NCBI RefSeq assembly: GCF_000150275.1
Contig: NW_002060946.1
Span: 4,315,035-4,379,034, forward strand
Length of the DNA: 64,000 nt
Reading direction: 5' to 3'
Origin: Trichoplax adhaerens
Lineage: Eukaryota; Placozoa; Uniplacotomia; Trichoplacea; Trichoplacidae
Shown here: one piece after another, positions 34,011 through 46,443 of the stretch
Layout: each line of letters begins with the position of its first letter
Numbering within the stretch: the stretch's first letter is position 1
The notes under the pieces: generated by a model
What the model was told of the DNA's origin: nothing
Databases searched by the model: none
The model's input: only the letters and a program-made list of their open reading frames with translations
Made by a program: the position numbers and the translations under genes

Positions 34011-37000
34011 CTAAGGCTGAGGTATCCATGAAAATGACCGAGAATCATAATTGCCGTCAATAGTGCTATCACTGCTATGCATTAAATCGCTTCGATTATC
34101 ATGGCTGCGTACAACAGAAGGGGTGGCATTCGGTCTGGTAATAAGTCGATCATTAATGGTATAGTGTTCATCAGCGCTTACTCTGCCGTGTGACAAACCA
34201 TTGTCCATACCGTAAGACTGGGGATTTTCTTGGGGAGTATTAGTGCTCATTAGATGATAATTGTTAGCAATATCAGGTGAAATAATACGATTTCTGCCAT
34301 ATGGGTAAGGAGAAGGAGGATTGTCAACGGGATGTTCATTGCTGCGTTGAGTATTCCATTCAGCATTTATAAGGTCAACATTTGAGGTAGCAGGAGAGTC
34401 GAGGTTTCGTAAAGGGATCTTAAAATCTTTTCCGTAGTTAATATTTGAATGGCTATGAATCGGGTCTCTGTGGATATTATCAGCATTGTAGACCCGGTTT
34501 GGGTAGTTATCTATTTCAGGGGTACAATCACCGGTCGGTCCCCACTGGACTGTTGAACCTTTCCTGCTAGTGTACCAATCGCGACTGGAATTTACGTTTT
34601 CATAAATTTGATAGTCTTGGAGTGGATGCTTCATAGGTTCATTACAAGGAGAAGTTGCAGTTACAATGGATCCTAGGAAGTTCATTTTAGATTCAGATCG
34701 TAGTTGGCAAATATTCTACTTAAGAATTACCTGACTTGATTAAAGAATAATAACTGTATGTGATAATTATGACATTATATCCTAATAACATAGAATAACG
34801 CAGAGTTGGTATATTTTCCTGTACAATATTGAAGACATTAGCTTTTCGTCAGTATAATAGTTTGCAACTAATGCTAAAATAATATTCTTCAGGTACGATA
34901 TTCTCACATTTTGACTTTTAAACCACACTATTATACTGTAAATATATACAAACGACATATACAGTACATATAATAACACAGTACCGTAATCAATTAACGA
35001 ACAATGTTGCTGCTCGTATTACGAGTATATCAATATTGATTCCGTTCTACAGTATGTACAAAGTGTTATCCATCTATAGTATTTGATGCTATACATGTAT
35101 TTAACATAAAAAACGGTTAATATAACACTTAAAACCTCGATAACTTCGTACACTACATTGTAACATTGACTCGTACACTTATAAAACTATTCCTATTAAG
35201 TGCCGCATCAACTTATGTTTACTTAAAAACAAATGTATCAATTTAATTTATGCACCAATGTTATATTAACGCCAGAATTCAATTAATCTTGCTAAATAAG
35301 TGCTAATTATAATTACTAATTGTGATGGTATTAAAAGGCAAAATCGGTAGAAAGTTAATGATTAAAATTATCAAGTACTCTTCTAATAATAAAGGTCTTT
35401 AACATACTATAGATTGAGAAGACAGGTCGAAAGAAAAGGTTTAGTAGACAATTTTTAAAGTGTAAAAAGCATTATACTGTACAGAGATATAGCAATAAGC
35501 TAACATTATTACCTCTTGAAGACGCCCGTTTAGTCAATAGTTTATCTTCCAACTTATTCAAATACCTGCGTATATTATCTATATCGTTTAAAGATATATT
35601 CCCACCCTCAATAGCTGACATAAAAAGTCGTTTGAGATCTCTATCAGGGTTTTGAGTAGGGGGTAAACTTCTTAAATTAGTAGGAGTAGAAGACTGAGTA
35701 AAACAATCTTGAAAGAAGGAAGTATATTGCAAATGCGTTTTCTTTGCCATCTCCAAAGCATTTTCTAGGGGCATGTTTCGATGCTCTATCAAAGATAAAT
35801 AAATTCGATTATAAACCATACACCGTCTACGCGACAAAAGCATTAATCGTAAAGCACATGATTAAGGCGATTAGAGTTTGGGCTAACATTTGGCAATAAG
35901 TTATAAGCGCCTAATGCAATTGTTTTATTGCACAATTGTAATTATGACTTGAAAAGATATCCTATTCTAAAGAATTAAAATTTTTTAGGAAATACCTTGG
36001 GGAGTACCGAAGAGAATATTAAGAGTTACAGAGCGTCTAGCTTCATTTTGATCAAATATTGTAATCACAAATGGTAGGCCCCTCCTAGAAGAGCTATCTA
36101 CAGCCTGAGCAGCATTAATACCAGTAGGAACAAGCACCCATTGCGAGTTAATGCCTTTCTGAATTAGCGATGTTACGACTTCATCAGCGTAATTCCTGTA
36201 TAAATAAAGGCAAATATAGTTTAGATAGTAAAGTAGATGTAGAAGAGACTCTGAAGGTAAGTGACAGTATGAAAATAAAATTTAATTTAGTAGAACTTGT
36301 AACTACTCGGAAGTTCATCTAGTTCATGTATTGGTTATGGCGGATAAAATTTCGCTTTATAAGAAATGTTTATGGCCATGTGGCCGTTTGAAGATTACAT
36401 GCAATATTATGTCATACCTTTGTTGCCCATCAAATATTAATACTTCACAGTCAATTACTGCGTTATTAGCTGGAATAGAAGCTTTAGGTTCGCGTGGTTC
36501 GGGTATAGTAGAAACTATGTTTATATTTTCTGGGTTATCATTAACTTTGTAATGCTTAGGGGTTGGTTCTATCTTCTCTTTATTATCGTACGTATAGGTA
36601 TCATGGCCATCAGTATGCGAATCCATATGTCTTTCGTAATTTAAATAAAATTTTTATTTCTACTATTTTTGAGATAATATATTATTTATTGAGAAGATAA
36701 TGCTACGGGCAATTTATGATAGTTGCGCTACAATAAGAGATTATTCATAATGGCTGCAAAGCATATACAAAATATATGAACTAATAAGCTTAGATTACTA
36801 TCGTGATACCTTTTCAAACGTTGTTCACACGGCCTACCACTATGATGGTCGCTTTTATGGCTGTTACCTAAGTTTCTATTTTGCCAATATTGCCTTTGAT
36901 CAACTTCGTGTCCGTCTTTAACTGATGTCATTGGAGCAATTGTAGGGACTAAATCAGGGTCATTTTGTAGAGCAACTTGAGATTTATGATAACCTTCCTG

Positions 37001-37209
37001 AAGGGGTTCAGAATTTATATCTAAGTGATGTTTGGTTGGTAACGATTCTGGTACTTGTCTTCTTTTGTATTTAGAACCAGAATAGGAAATATCGAGTTGA
37101 GATTTATTCTTTATAACTTCTCTGCTCTCGTCGTAACTATTACGATGCCTAGTATTGCCATTCCGGGGTTGAGGCTTCCTACTTGAAGATTCCCTTTTCA
37201 TCGTTGTAG
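34011..37209 (-). CDS. NCOA5: NCOA5-like nuclear receptor coactivator
   Basis: Exons in coding order are 36810-37209, 36418-36630, 35996-36195, 35513-35785 and 34011-34715. The first is basic and arginine/serine-rich. The core starts at AVIDCEVLIFDGQQR, continues NYADEVVTSLIQKG and SSRRGLPFVITIFDQ, and reaches NILFGTPQ next to EHRNMPLENALEMA. That order and the FGTPQEHRNMP junction match NCOA5 (CIA), a nuclear coregulator with an anticodon-binding-like fold that interacts with oestrogen receptor and Rev-erb in mammals. A further helix block, then a glycine-poor, Asn/Ser/Pro-rich tail of about 225 residues, ends at 34011. Two joins do not fit in phase: into 37209 from upstream, and from 35513 into 34715. 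Small exons are probably missing at both. The exon at 38512-38748 may be the true 5' end. Confidence 0.75.
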
Positions 37210-38511
37210 CTTCGCAGATCGAACAATTAAGTCGAAATGTGTTGGTATGATCATAAAGACAAATAAGGCTTGCTTAATATTGCATGTTGTACACTCGTAT
37301 ATACTCTTACGTATGTTAAATAATTATATGATATTATTAAGTGGGAGAGGCGAATGGTAGTTGCGTAGTATTCTATACTGATATCGCATATATTATGTTG
37401 TACTTGTACTGCAGAAAGTACTGACCGCTAAGAGTATACGCGTATCTGAATATTTTTTGGTACCAATTTCCGATTTGCGTTTTTGAGCGGAAAGAAGACA
37501 CTTATTTTATAGCATACATGGTAGTCGGTCAGTTTCAAGGATAATATACGGTACAGTAACTCAATTACTGTATTCAATTCACTGATTACAGTTATTGCTA
37601 CAGTAAATAGTAAAATTAGCACAAGCCCAATGACATTGAATTCGCCCTTTTTTAGTACTGATCTATTGTTCCATGCGCAAGATGAGAATCAAGCGGCAGC
37701 GGTAAACCACTGTCTGCGATCGATATCCAAATGAGCTGCTATGCTGGTTTTGTGCGGTATGGTGTCCGATTTCATTATGCATCGTACAGTAGTGAGTAGA
37801 ATTGTTTTAACTGCCTTTTATATTAAGAGAGCCGAAGTAAAGTACAAGTATCATCAGCGACTTGGAATTTTCTCTTAGAAGTCCCTGGTATTGTTGTAGT
37901 CGATTCGATTAGAAGAATCAACAGAAAGGCCAGGTACCTCTAATTAAGGTTTTTCTTCAAAGTCCCGGAAAAGATAAATTGGACCAGGCTGCTAGAAGTA
38001 GCAGCTATTTGGACGGTGGTAGACAACATTAGTTTTCACCGTTATAGTATACACACCAACTCGCAGAGGATGCAATTACAGTAGCACTGCTTGGTATGTT
38101 CACTCAGTCTATTTATCAATAGCTGCAGCATACTGTATGAACTTGAGTTACGGGTATAGATATCAACGCATAAACTTTGAACACCCCCCACATCAGCTAA
38201 TGTACTGATCGAACTGAATTGTAATCGATGATTATTATAAATGCAATTATTATTTATCTAGATATCGGTTTAGCGTGTATTTATCATGTATCGATGTGTA
38301 CAATAGGCAAATATTCAACAATTCAAATGAATATGCTTACCCGTGATTTTTCTATGAACAGTCGTGCGATCCTCAACCTTTTCCGTATTCTCACATGAGA
38401 ACAAAATTGAAATACGATATGAAATATGAAAGAAGATCACATTTACCCATGAGAAACTAACGTTGTTACGTCCGATTACAACCAACCCTTCTGCATTTTA
38501 TTTACTCTTAC

Positions 38512-38748
38512 CTTTTTCTTCGGTGAGGCACGTGGTCTTTTACAGCTATCGATATCACTTAATAAACTGGGCAAACTACGGGAATTGACTAGCGTAGTTC
38601 TTGTCTCGTTGCTGGTGCTATTTCGTGAGCTATGATAACTATTGTATCGATCTTTCCCGCTGTGTTCTCGATGCCTGCTAGAAGAGGTAGTGTAGCTTTT
38701 ATTACCATGTCGACTATGAGTTTCCCTTGTCGATCTCGGCATGATCAA
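38512..38748 (-). CDS. Arg/Ser-rich exon, possible first exon of NCOA5-like gene
   Basis: This begins with ATG at 38748 (a second ATG lies two codons in) and runs 79 codons to a clear GTAAGA donor at 38511. The peptide is rich in Ser, Arg, His and Lys and ends SPKKK. NCOA5 starts with a long charged RS/RD-like region, so position and composition agree. The exon ends at phase 0, however, while the next recognised exon (37209) needs one extra base. Either a small exon is missing between them or this belongs to another gene. Confidence 0.45.
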
Positions 38749-39203
38749 ACTGCACTATAGCGAGTCCTAACTGGTGAATTGGAGAGAAAATTTTAGATTG
38801 TTGGCGCACGTTCTATTCTACTGCTTATACAACACAGATCATGCTATAAATCAGTATCCTGCTAATTGAAGGCAAGACTATTAGATTAGTCATTTCAATC
38901 ACTCACTTCTTCACTTTTTACTGTAGTAGTTCAAATGTGCAGTGCAAAAATAATGTAGACGTGTCTACTTCTGATAGGATAAGTAAGTAGTCGCTTGAAG
39001 ATCGACGTATACGCATCTATTTCACATCTAGGCAAGCGCACCCCTCTGGGTATCATCCGTCGCAAATCTGCTAGGACAGTTCAATACCAGTAATGATGAA
39101 TTGTTATTTTCTTTTTACCTTCATGGTAAATACTAAATGTAAATACTATACAATGTACATACATGGAGTTTTTCTTATTTTTAGATGATGGACCAGATTG
39201 CAG

Positions 39204-39428
39204 GCGGTTATTTACAGCTACAGCAGTACCGATCCAAGAGGAACTTTTGAAAGGTCCATCGGAGTTATTACTAGTTTTCTACTGAAAACGGAGCCATCCG
39301 TCATCACCTCTCTTGATCTCAGCAATGTTTTGATCTTGCTGTATCAAACCATATTGCAGTCGGAACAGTGCACTGAAGTACAGCAATTATTGGACAAGAC
39401 TTTTAGACGTATTATACAGTGTACATAA
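39204..39428 (+). CDS. Possible terminal exon of an unrecognised gene
   Basis: After a polypyrimidine tract and an AG (39203, or AG at 39196) there is an open frame of 74 codons ending in TAA at 39428. The peptide has a protein-like, amphipathic helical composition: it contains FERSIGVITSFLLK, LSNVLILLYQTILQ and VQQLLDKTFRRII. I do not recognise the family. There is no ATG early in this frame, so upstream exons would be required, and I could not find them between 38750 and 39180. It may be chance. Confidence 0.3.
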   Translation, partial: AVIYSYSSTDPRGTFERSIGVITSFLLKTEPSVITSLDLSNVLILLYQTILQSEQCTEVQQLLDKTFRRIIQCT

Positions 39429-39937
39429 GTATCATTTATTTATTTATTTATTATGACTTACGATTATTATTCTAGTTATTATTGAATATTTGTCACTTTT
39501 ATTAATAAGGAATGAATGACTACTAACTTTAAAGTATCAGGCAAACACAGAAATAACAAATTAAATTTATATCCAATTCTTGAATTTCGGCAACTTTGCA
39601 ATATGATATTTTGATAAGATTGGTATAAGGAATCATAGAGGTAATTCTACGCCGAAAATTACTTTATATACAGTACTCGTACTTTACGATATTGATGTAC
39701 ATTTTACAGTCATGGACTGGTATCTACGGTGGAAAGTCCATGCTACAGTTTATGAAGTGGTGCATATTATACAGTTCACTACTATTATAATCTGCATTCG
39801 AGTAACAATAATAATAATTATATACTGTACGCGTATAATATAACTGAATAAATTAAATTCAAAATGTGATCTTCGTTAGTCCTAATTCAATTAATTTTAT
39901 AGTAAATAAATAAGGTTATTCACCACCAAAGCAAACC

Positions 39938-40310
39938 CCGAGCCTATATAGATTGTTACGTGCCGGATTTGACTCTGAAGCAATAGACAAGAAGCAGAGT
40001 TTCTGTCTTGCTTCATGATATGAGTATCGTCTAGCATAAGTGTAGAGTTAAATAATGCTCGCATGCTACAGTGCCTTGTGCTCCCATCACTGCCTAATAT
40101 GATCAATGGATCGATTTATATCCTACGACTAGAGTATTTAGTTGGCAGTGATGATTATGAGCAATGACTATCGGCCATTGACAGTGAATAAAGTAAATTG
40201 AATGTGCGATCAATGGATCGAGTTCAGCCTTTGAAAACTTGATTCTGAAGCAATGTGCAAGAACGGAGTTTCATCTGCCTGATTCAAGTGGATGACTGAA
40301 TACGAGTGTA
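39938..40310. repeat. Degenerate direct repeat, about 285 bases apart
   Basis: The word order GACTCTGAAGCAATAGACAA, AGCAGAGTTTC, then ATGA.TGAGTA (about 39970-40030) returns as GATTCTGAAGCAATGTGCAA, ACGGAGTTTCAT, then GATGACTGAATACGAG (about 40240-40310). ATCAATGGATCGA also occurs at 40101 and 40209. This is an old duplication with no coding potential. Confidence 0.5.
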
Positions 40311-40430
40311 ATATTATTGCCCACTTATCTACTAATCAGGTACACTAACTAGAACCGCACTAGCTGAAGTCATAACAACAACTGCGCACGCGTAAAAAGC
40401 GATCTCAGTGTTGTACGCTACAGTAGAGAC

Positions 40431-40645
40431 GTTCGATACTACTGTATACTGTACTCAGTGTACAGTACAGTGTACAGTACGCAGTGAATACAGTACAGTA
40501 CAGTACAGTACTGTACAGTACTGTACTGTAAAATCATTGTACTGTACAGTACGTACTGTACTGTACCGTACTGCACACGGCTGACAATATTGTAATACCA
40601 TGTACGGTACTGTACTGTATTGTACCGTATGTAATTGGAGGCTTG
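40431..40645. repeat. TACTGTAC/GTACAGTA palindrome cluster upstream of CNEP1R1
   Basis: For about 210 bases the sequence is almost wholly built from overlapping TACTGTAC, GTACAGTAC, TACAGTGTAC and close variants, which are self-complementary or nearly so. The cluster ends about 40 bases before the CNEP1R1 start codon (40685), so it occupies its immediate promoter or 5' untranslated region. Confidence 0.8.
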
Positions 40646-40684
40646 TACAGTAAATCAATCAATCCGCCATTTCTGTTTACAGGC

Positions 40685-43467
40685 ATGGATCTCGATCCAG
40701 CTCAACAAGCTGAAGGTAAGCTCAGTAGAGTTGTACGTATGTTGCTTGTAAATTGGATACTGTGTTATAAAAGTACTTGGCAGTAGTAAACGCCATGTTG
40801 CTTGTATGTGTATCTTATCATCTACTCGTAGTAGAATGTTGAAACAGTTTGGTATATTGAAGCGTGATTTTGAAACAGTTGAAGAATTAATCATCGGATA
40901 ACGACTCCTGGATATTACTAGACTCGTATTATTTTTCGTATTTTCGCTTGCTAGAACTATTCGTAACGAGTAAGTTATCCACACGCAGTAATTACATTTT
41001 TACTATACTAGACTATAGTCGTACACTACACTGTTTACTGCATCATGCACTCGCGTTGACACCATCAGTATCTTAAACCAAGCATTCCTACTACTCTAAG
41101 GTTTCAAGTACCGTACGCCAAGGCAGAATTGCAAGTTGAAACCGATTATAGTCATCATGTAAATCAACAGTGTAACAGTTCAACAATGTCCGTCTCCAGT
41201 CCGGCTTCGAGCCGGACTGTGGAGACAGCCAGTGATAATGTGTAAACTGTTCCATGATATACAGTAAGAACTAAGAGTCAAAAATACGTTATTTAGAAAT
41301 TCTATATTTTGTGTATTACTATACATTGACGATGGACTTCTAAGTACAATATTGAATACCAATTCAACTCATTTTCCTAATAGCCATATTTAGTGAAGCG
41401 TAGCCAAACTGTCAATTTCAGTATAATACTCGTATTATAGTCCCACCTGTTTCTAAATTCGAGCATTGTGGACATTCTATTTTGATATATACTAGTATAC
41501 ATTCGTAATTATATAACGGATAAATAACTTGATGATAGATTTGAAAGCTTTCGAAGGAAGGCTGGTTGAAAGTATAGGTAGCCTAGGACCAACGGCTGTG
41601 CGATGGAAATGTAAGTGATTACGTACGTACCTTTCATTTTTCATTTGATAAACTGTGCTAGTTATGCTGTATCAGTCTGCAGTAATAAGCGTACAAAAGA
41701 GTAGTGTAAGTGATTTTCAATATTCCTCCAGATTGCTCCATAGTAGATTATATGAAACTTTCGACTAACTGAGAATAGCAATGGGTGAGCTATCACCATT
41801 ATCAATCATTATTGCTACACGTAATTGTGAGCTAGCGTACTGTATTGCTGCTTGTATTATAAGACATCCATTGCTAGCGATAACGTTATCTTGGATTACT
41901 ACTTCTTACTGCACTGCCTGATTTAGTAGCTGGCTGTAAGTATCGCATTTTCCAATACTGAACCTATACATAATAGTTTCGAGCCTTTTTGCTATGGGAA
42001 TTGATGTATAGCATTCTATCAAAAATTTGTGACTTCATACATCGTATATACTAACTTTACTGAATGGAACTAACCGTAAGTTTTTATTAAGTGATGCTAT
42101 TTTTTGCAGGTATATTAATACTGTGTGTATCATGCTGCTTTATTTCGGGCTATGCATTTATTATGGATATTCATACGGCTAAGGTACGGAAATGCAAATC
42201 TAGCTTGGTCTAGAATATGAAGTAACGGCACGTTACCATCACTATTTACGAACTTTTACAGTATATTACAACATGCAACAGGAGTAACTATAATATTTGT
42301 GGCTCAAACGACCGTTAGTTTCTACCATCGCCCTATACTGTAGTTCTGATATATATATGTAACCTAGAAAATCAAGATAAACGTACTGTAAATTTCTATG
42401 AAATAGTGAATCCTCTGTAGTGTAACTCTTAGACCTTCGATTATCTGTACTAATTTTACATATTAAAATATATTTCGTATTATACATGACACATGGTTTA
42501 ACATGTGGATATGGCATTATACAATATTAATGCTTTGACCTTTCTCTTAATATTGTAGTTTATGACATGTACGGATTTATTTCTTAATCATAAGTTTTTC
42601 ACGATGTGCTGCATTATTCTTGTCTCATTACTTGCTACTGGAGTTCAACAAAGAATTATGGCTCAAACAATGTATCCTTTTTCGTTAAGATTATTATAAG
42701 TAATGAAAAATACGTTCATTCCATGCTTATGAGTTAAATGAGGATCAGCTTTTGTCTATCTTCTAAGATCCTATCATAGATATACTGTAGTTCTAATTGC
42801 CTTATTATTCGTAATTCCTTTACACGATCATATAACTTGGTGGCATCTATATTTCAGATTAATATGACCAGTAGTTCTTATGATATAATGTTATAAATTT
42901 TAAAGATATAGCAGTTACATTTAAATATCTCATAATTACTGTGTATTAGTAGGATTTATAATTTGGACAATACATGATCGCATATAACACCATATATTAT
43001 AAACTTTTACTTGTTTAGTGGATTTACAATACCGGATACAATAAATTTGTATTATGTTATAAAGTATGAATTCGGTCGTAATAAGTTAAGCTAGCATGTC
43101 AATTATTAAGATTTTACGAATATAACGAAATGGTGCTAAATTAATAATTATAATTTACTGTAAGAAATTATCCTTAATTTATTGTCAGTATTACTAACCG
43201 ATGCAGAGTAATTTTAAAAGATTTCAACATGTCGTGTGATAACGTAAGTATTGTCCTGTGTTTTCGGTATCGGAATTATAATCGCTGTGTGAAAATGTTA
43301 ATTTTTCCCAATCTAGCTTAGTATTGTATTCGTATAGCTTATATCAGATGTACCACAGTATAGTATATCGCAATTACTACAAATATCTAAATTGAAACGA
43401 ATTATTTCTTTTTGTTTACGAATCTATATAGATGGGAAAGCTGATTTTGAGACCGAATTCTTCTTGA
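40685..43467 (+). CDS. CNEP1R1: Nuclear envelope phosphatase regulatory subunit 1 (TMEM188)
   Basis: Six exons join in frame: 40685-40715, 41539-41610, 42110-42183, 42559-42671, 43189-43243 and 43432-43467 (TGA), 126 residues against 125 in human. The peptide begins MDLDPAQQAE, then DLKAFEGRLVESI, a first hydrophobic helix (LILCVSCCFISGYAFIMDI), then FMTCTDLFLNHKFFTMCC with a second helix, QQRIMAQ, TNRCRVILKDFNMSCD and GKLILRPN. The last two blocks are near-exact family signatures. CNEP1R1 is a two-pass protein of the nuclear envelope and ER that activates the phosphatase CTDNEP1, which dephosphorylates lipin and so controls membrane lipid synthesis. The first exon is only 31 bases; intron 1 contains a GC-rich hairpin at 41192-41226. 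AATAAA lies at 43706-43711. Confidence 0.93.
41192..41226. repeat. GC-rich inverted repeat (hairpin) in CNEP1R1 intron 1
   Basis: GTCTCC plus AGTCCGGCT, a 3-base loop TCG, then AGCCGGACT, a 2-base bulge GT, and GGAGAC. The stem has 9 perfect pairs, a bulge, then 6 perfect pairs. It is strikingly GC-rich for this AT-rich region. It lacks the arms of a tRNA. Function unknown. Confidence 0.8.
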
Positions 43468-44905
43468 TGTCAACTTTTTCGATTCAATTCTGTCTATATA
43501 TACTATATACTTAAGACATATGACAACATTTGTCAATCAGCCTTTTAAATTCTATCCAGACAATGACCTTCGGAGAAATCATACGATTTGCGTTGCAGTG
43601 CAAGTTACGGCTATAGCTATAACAATTACTGAGGACGCTGATGCTAGAAATAATCGGCTCTAAAATCGGTGTGCTTGTGTGCGCAGTTGATTTATTTGAA
43701 TTTTGAATAAAACAGTCTTACCGTAAAATAATGAAACACTTAGATCACTATCAGTATTGTAGTATATTTAATACTTATGAATATAATTATCGACACAATG
43801 TTGTATATCAGATCTTTACTTTAGTTATAAACACTCACGCGCATTTGCTCATATTTCATTAATTCAGTTTATTGATTAACGGCTTTTTTATCATGCATTG
43901 CTAATTATGACCTTATTGAATGATTATTCTCGACGTGCCATGCTGGTACGTATTGTCACTTATATACGTATGTATAATTCATGTAATCTATTATATATGT
44001 TAAGATGACTTATGATCATGATATAACAGAAAGCTGTGGTTTATCGTCACGAATTGTCATCCATTCGTGCGTATTCATTCATTAGAACATAATTGCTAAT
44101 ACGAAAAGAAACTACATGGTTAAGATACTTGTTTCAAGTATAACTACGAATGCGAATAAGCTCATGAAATACGTACTTAATATTTTTCATTCTGTCTTAA
44201 ATAACAAATGCACGGACTGGAAAAGTGATATTCTTCTTTTGCGAATGTCAACTGAGGATTTATATTTATGAAATAAATTTTTTAAGATTGTCTTTGCAAG
44301 CCTAATTTTGTAGCTTTAGTATGATTCGAGAAATTTCTCAACGCTTAAATGATATTAATAGGCTACATAAAATGGTACTCGTAAAATTGTCTTCATGGAA
44401 TGCTAAACAGCTTTATTACAATTACAACTGAAAAGAAGTTTAAATCATGTTATTCGGACGAAATACATTTCTATTGTACATTAACTTTAAACATAGATGT
44501 CGTATGAGATCGTACCAACAAGTTATCTCTATAGGGTAAAGCAGAGAATACATTACAGACTACATTAAAATATAGTACAGTTATAACGAATTGCAGTATT
44601 TACAATACGTAACATATTACGCTATTTGCGGCGTTTTAGATCGAAAAAAGATTAGAATTCTACCAGTCCTGCCCAAGAAATAGAGCACTGGCACTGATAA
44701 CTGAAAAGGCATAAGTTACATACGCGCATACGTCTATACTTGTACGACTGTTGCAGATCCAAATGCGATAGGCAAATCAGCCTATTTTTATTAGTTACTA
44801 ACTGCAAGTGGTATCTTGAATGAATAGTTTGTATATGATTCATTGTCGTCAAATAACGAAATTAGTATAGTAAATTGATATTTTGGGGATATACAATGGC
44901 CATGT
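43468..44905. other. Convergent intergenic, CNEP1R1 to MED10
   Basis: About 1.4 kb with the CNEP1R1 3' end (AATAAA at 43706) and TTTATT at 44787-44792, which would serve MED10 on the minus strand. I see no exon. The frame at 44652-44852 (minus) appears accidental. Confidence 0.5.
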
Positions 44906-46392
44906 TTACTGACTGTCTCGATATTCCAGGTACGCTTCCATTTCTTTAGGAAAAACCTTAGCTAAACCTTCGCAAAGGGTAGTTTTAAAATTCTAGACGT
45001 ATCAATGGAATAGTTATGATAAGAACAGGGATTTATAATAAAGGCACAAATACAATACCATGACAATGTTCAAATCTATTTTAAGAATATCAAAACTAAT
45101 TACTGTACCTTGTAAGCATCAACTTTACCCTTCATCTCTTGATTCATCATGACAACCTTATCTAAACAGGCTTTGGTATACAGCTCGGGATTTCTTCCTT
45201 CATCTATGTAGCTGTTAGGTTAAGAGATGAGAATTTAACCATTGATTAGTTTATTAAAACATACTCATTTGTTAAACAAGTAAAATTGAACCGTGATTGT
45301 ACTCTTGCTTACAATTAATGCAAAAACTTGTTAACTCACACAAGTCGCAACTAGCGTATATCTTAGATTATACTGTATCGTACAAGTGACCGATATTAAT
45401 CACTAATCTGAAATGTACTTTGGGGTAGAATAACTTGCGGTTAATGCTGAACAATTCTTTCATCAAGAAGATGGCCTATCAATGTCTTACCTGAACACCT
45501 CTAAAGGAACTTCAATATCATCAAACTTTTCTTTCATATCGTTAATTTCGCGTAAATTGGTAATTAATCCACGACTAAAGATGCAATGACAAAGCAATTA
45601 CATACGATCTGTAACAATTTCCACGATCATTCAATACTGTTCATAATAAGATAAAATAGAAAATTTGCTGCTTCAGAGACGCTGAAGTAGAAAGCTATTT
45701 TAAAACTTGTTATAGCGTTCCTTTTGCTATCCTATTCAGCCGTATGTTGATCGTTGTATAATAAAAGTAAATTATTGTCATAGTTTTACGTAGGTCTAGA
45801 CGTATGTTAAAGTTAACCAATAGAATGTTAAATTGTCCAATGTCGTACAGCAAAGATCGTTTAACTTTGAATACTGAATTACTGTTTCAATTTGGGTTAT
45901 AGCCACAGTCGAGTGCGTAAACCATATCGGGTATGATCGACTTCATTAAATAATGCATCGCGATCAATCCTCTAGTCTACTGTAGCCTTAAGATCAGCTG
46001 CGTACGATCACCATTACATCATGTTTGATTACTATTACGTTAAAGAAGACCTTAAAATGAAACTTCAATGTCAACTCTACATACAGTATTATACAATATA
46101 CAGCAGCAGCTATTCTTAAAAACGAAATGTTGACACACTATTGACATCTTTTTGCTCCACATTACACTGAGTACAGTACAGTACCGTAGTATTGAGCTCA
46201 AGATTTGTTTCAAAGAATTAGCTAATTTTAAATCACGGAAAAGTAACATTACAGTTTATCATTTAGAACTTTTTGACTTGTAGCTTGAAAATCACTAGCG
46301 ATAATTCCGACTTGACGCGAAGTTTCGCATAATTGTTCAATTTGTTGTTGCAAGGTTTTTAGTGAATCAATATCAGAATCGTTTTCAGCCAT
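44906..46392 (-). CDS. MED10: Mediator complex subunit 10
   Basis: Four exons join in frame: 46253-46392 (ATG at 46392), 45491-45574, 45109-45211 and 44906-44992 (TAA), 137 residues against 135 in human. The family marks are LCETSRQVGIIASDFQ, then IEVPLEVF, YIDEGRNPELYTKACL, VDAYKNFK across a splice, and KVFPKEMEAY near the end. MED10 sits in the middle module of Mediator and links transcription factors to RNA polymerase II in the nucleus. The short leader is acidic. The region just upstream of the ATG (46444-46650) is a cluster of TACTGTAC palindromes. The gene converges on CNEP1R1. Confidence 0.93.
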
Positions 46393-46443
46393 GTTTTCGG
46401 TTATTAATTTGCGCATGCGTTGAAGGACGTTTTTTAGACTTGA

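Larger units (their letters stand above)
38749..40430. other. Intergenic with one possible exon and diverged repeats
   Basis: This spans from the RS-rich exon to the palindrome cluster before CNEP1R1. It contains a possible exon at 39204-39428 and a degenerate duplication at about 39938-40310, both listed separately. Otherwise it is AT-rich with no family hit. Confidence 0.45.

Noticed and set aside
34782-34979. Minus-strand frame in the NCOA5-like intron as the missing exon
   Set aside because: Hydrophobic, AT-driven peptide with no resemblance to NCOA5, and phases do not fit.
40455-40658. Open frames in the palindrome clusters (40455-40658, 46827-47160)
   Set aside because: They are Tyr/Cys/Thr/Val-rich readings of TACTGTAC repeats, open on several frames and both strands, so not genes.
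41192-41226. tRNA or tRNA fragment
   Set aside because: It has a TTCGA-like loop but the stem is too long, and no acceptor, D or anticodon arms are found nearby.
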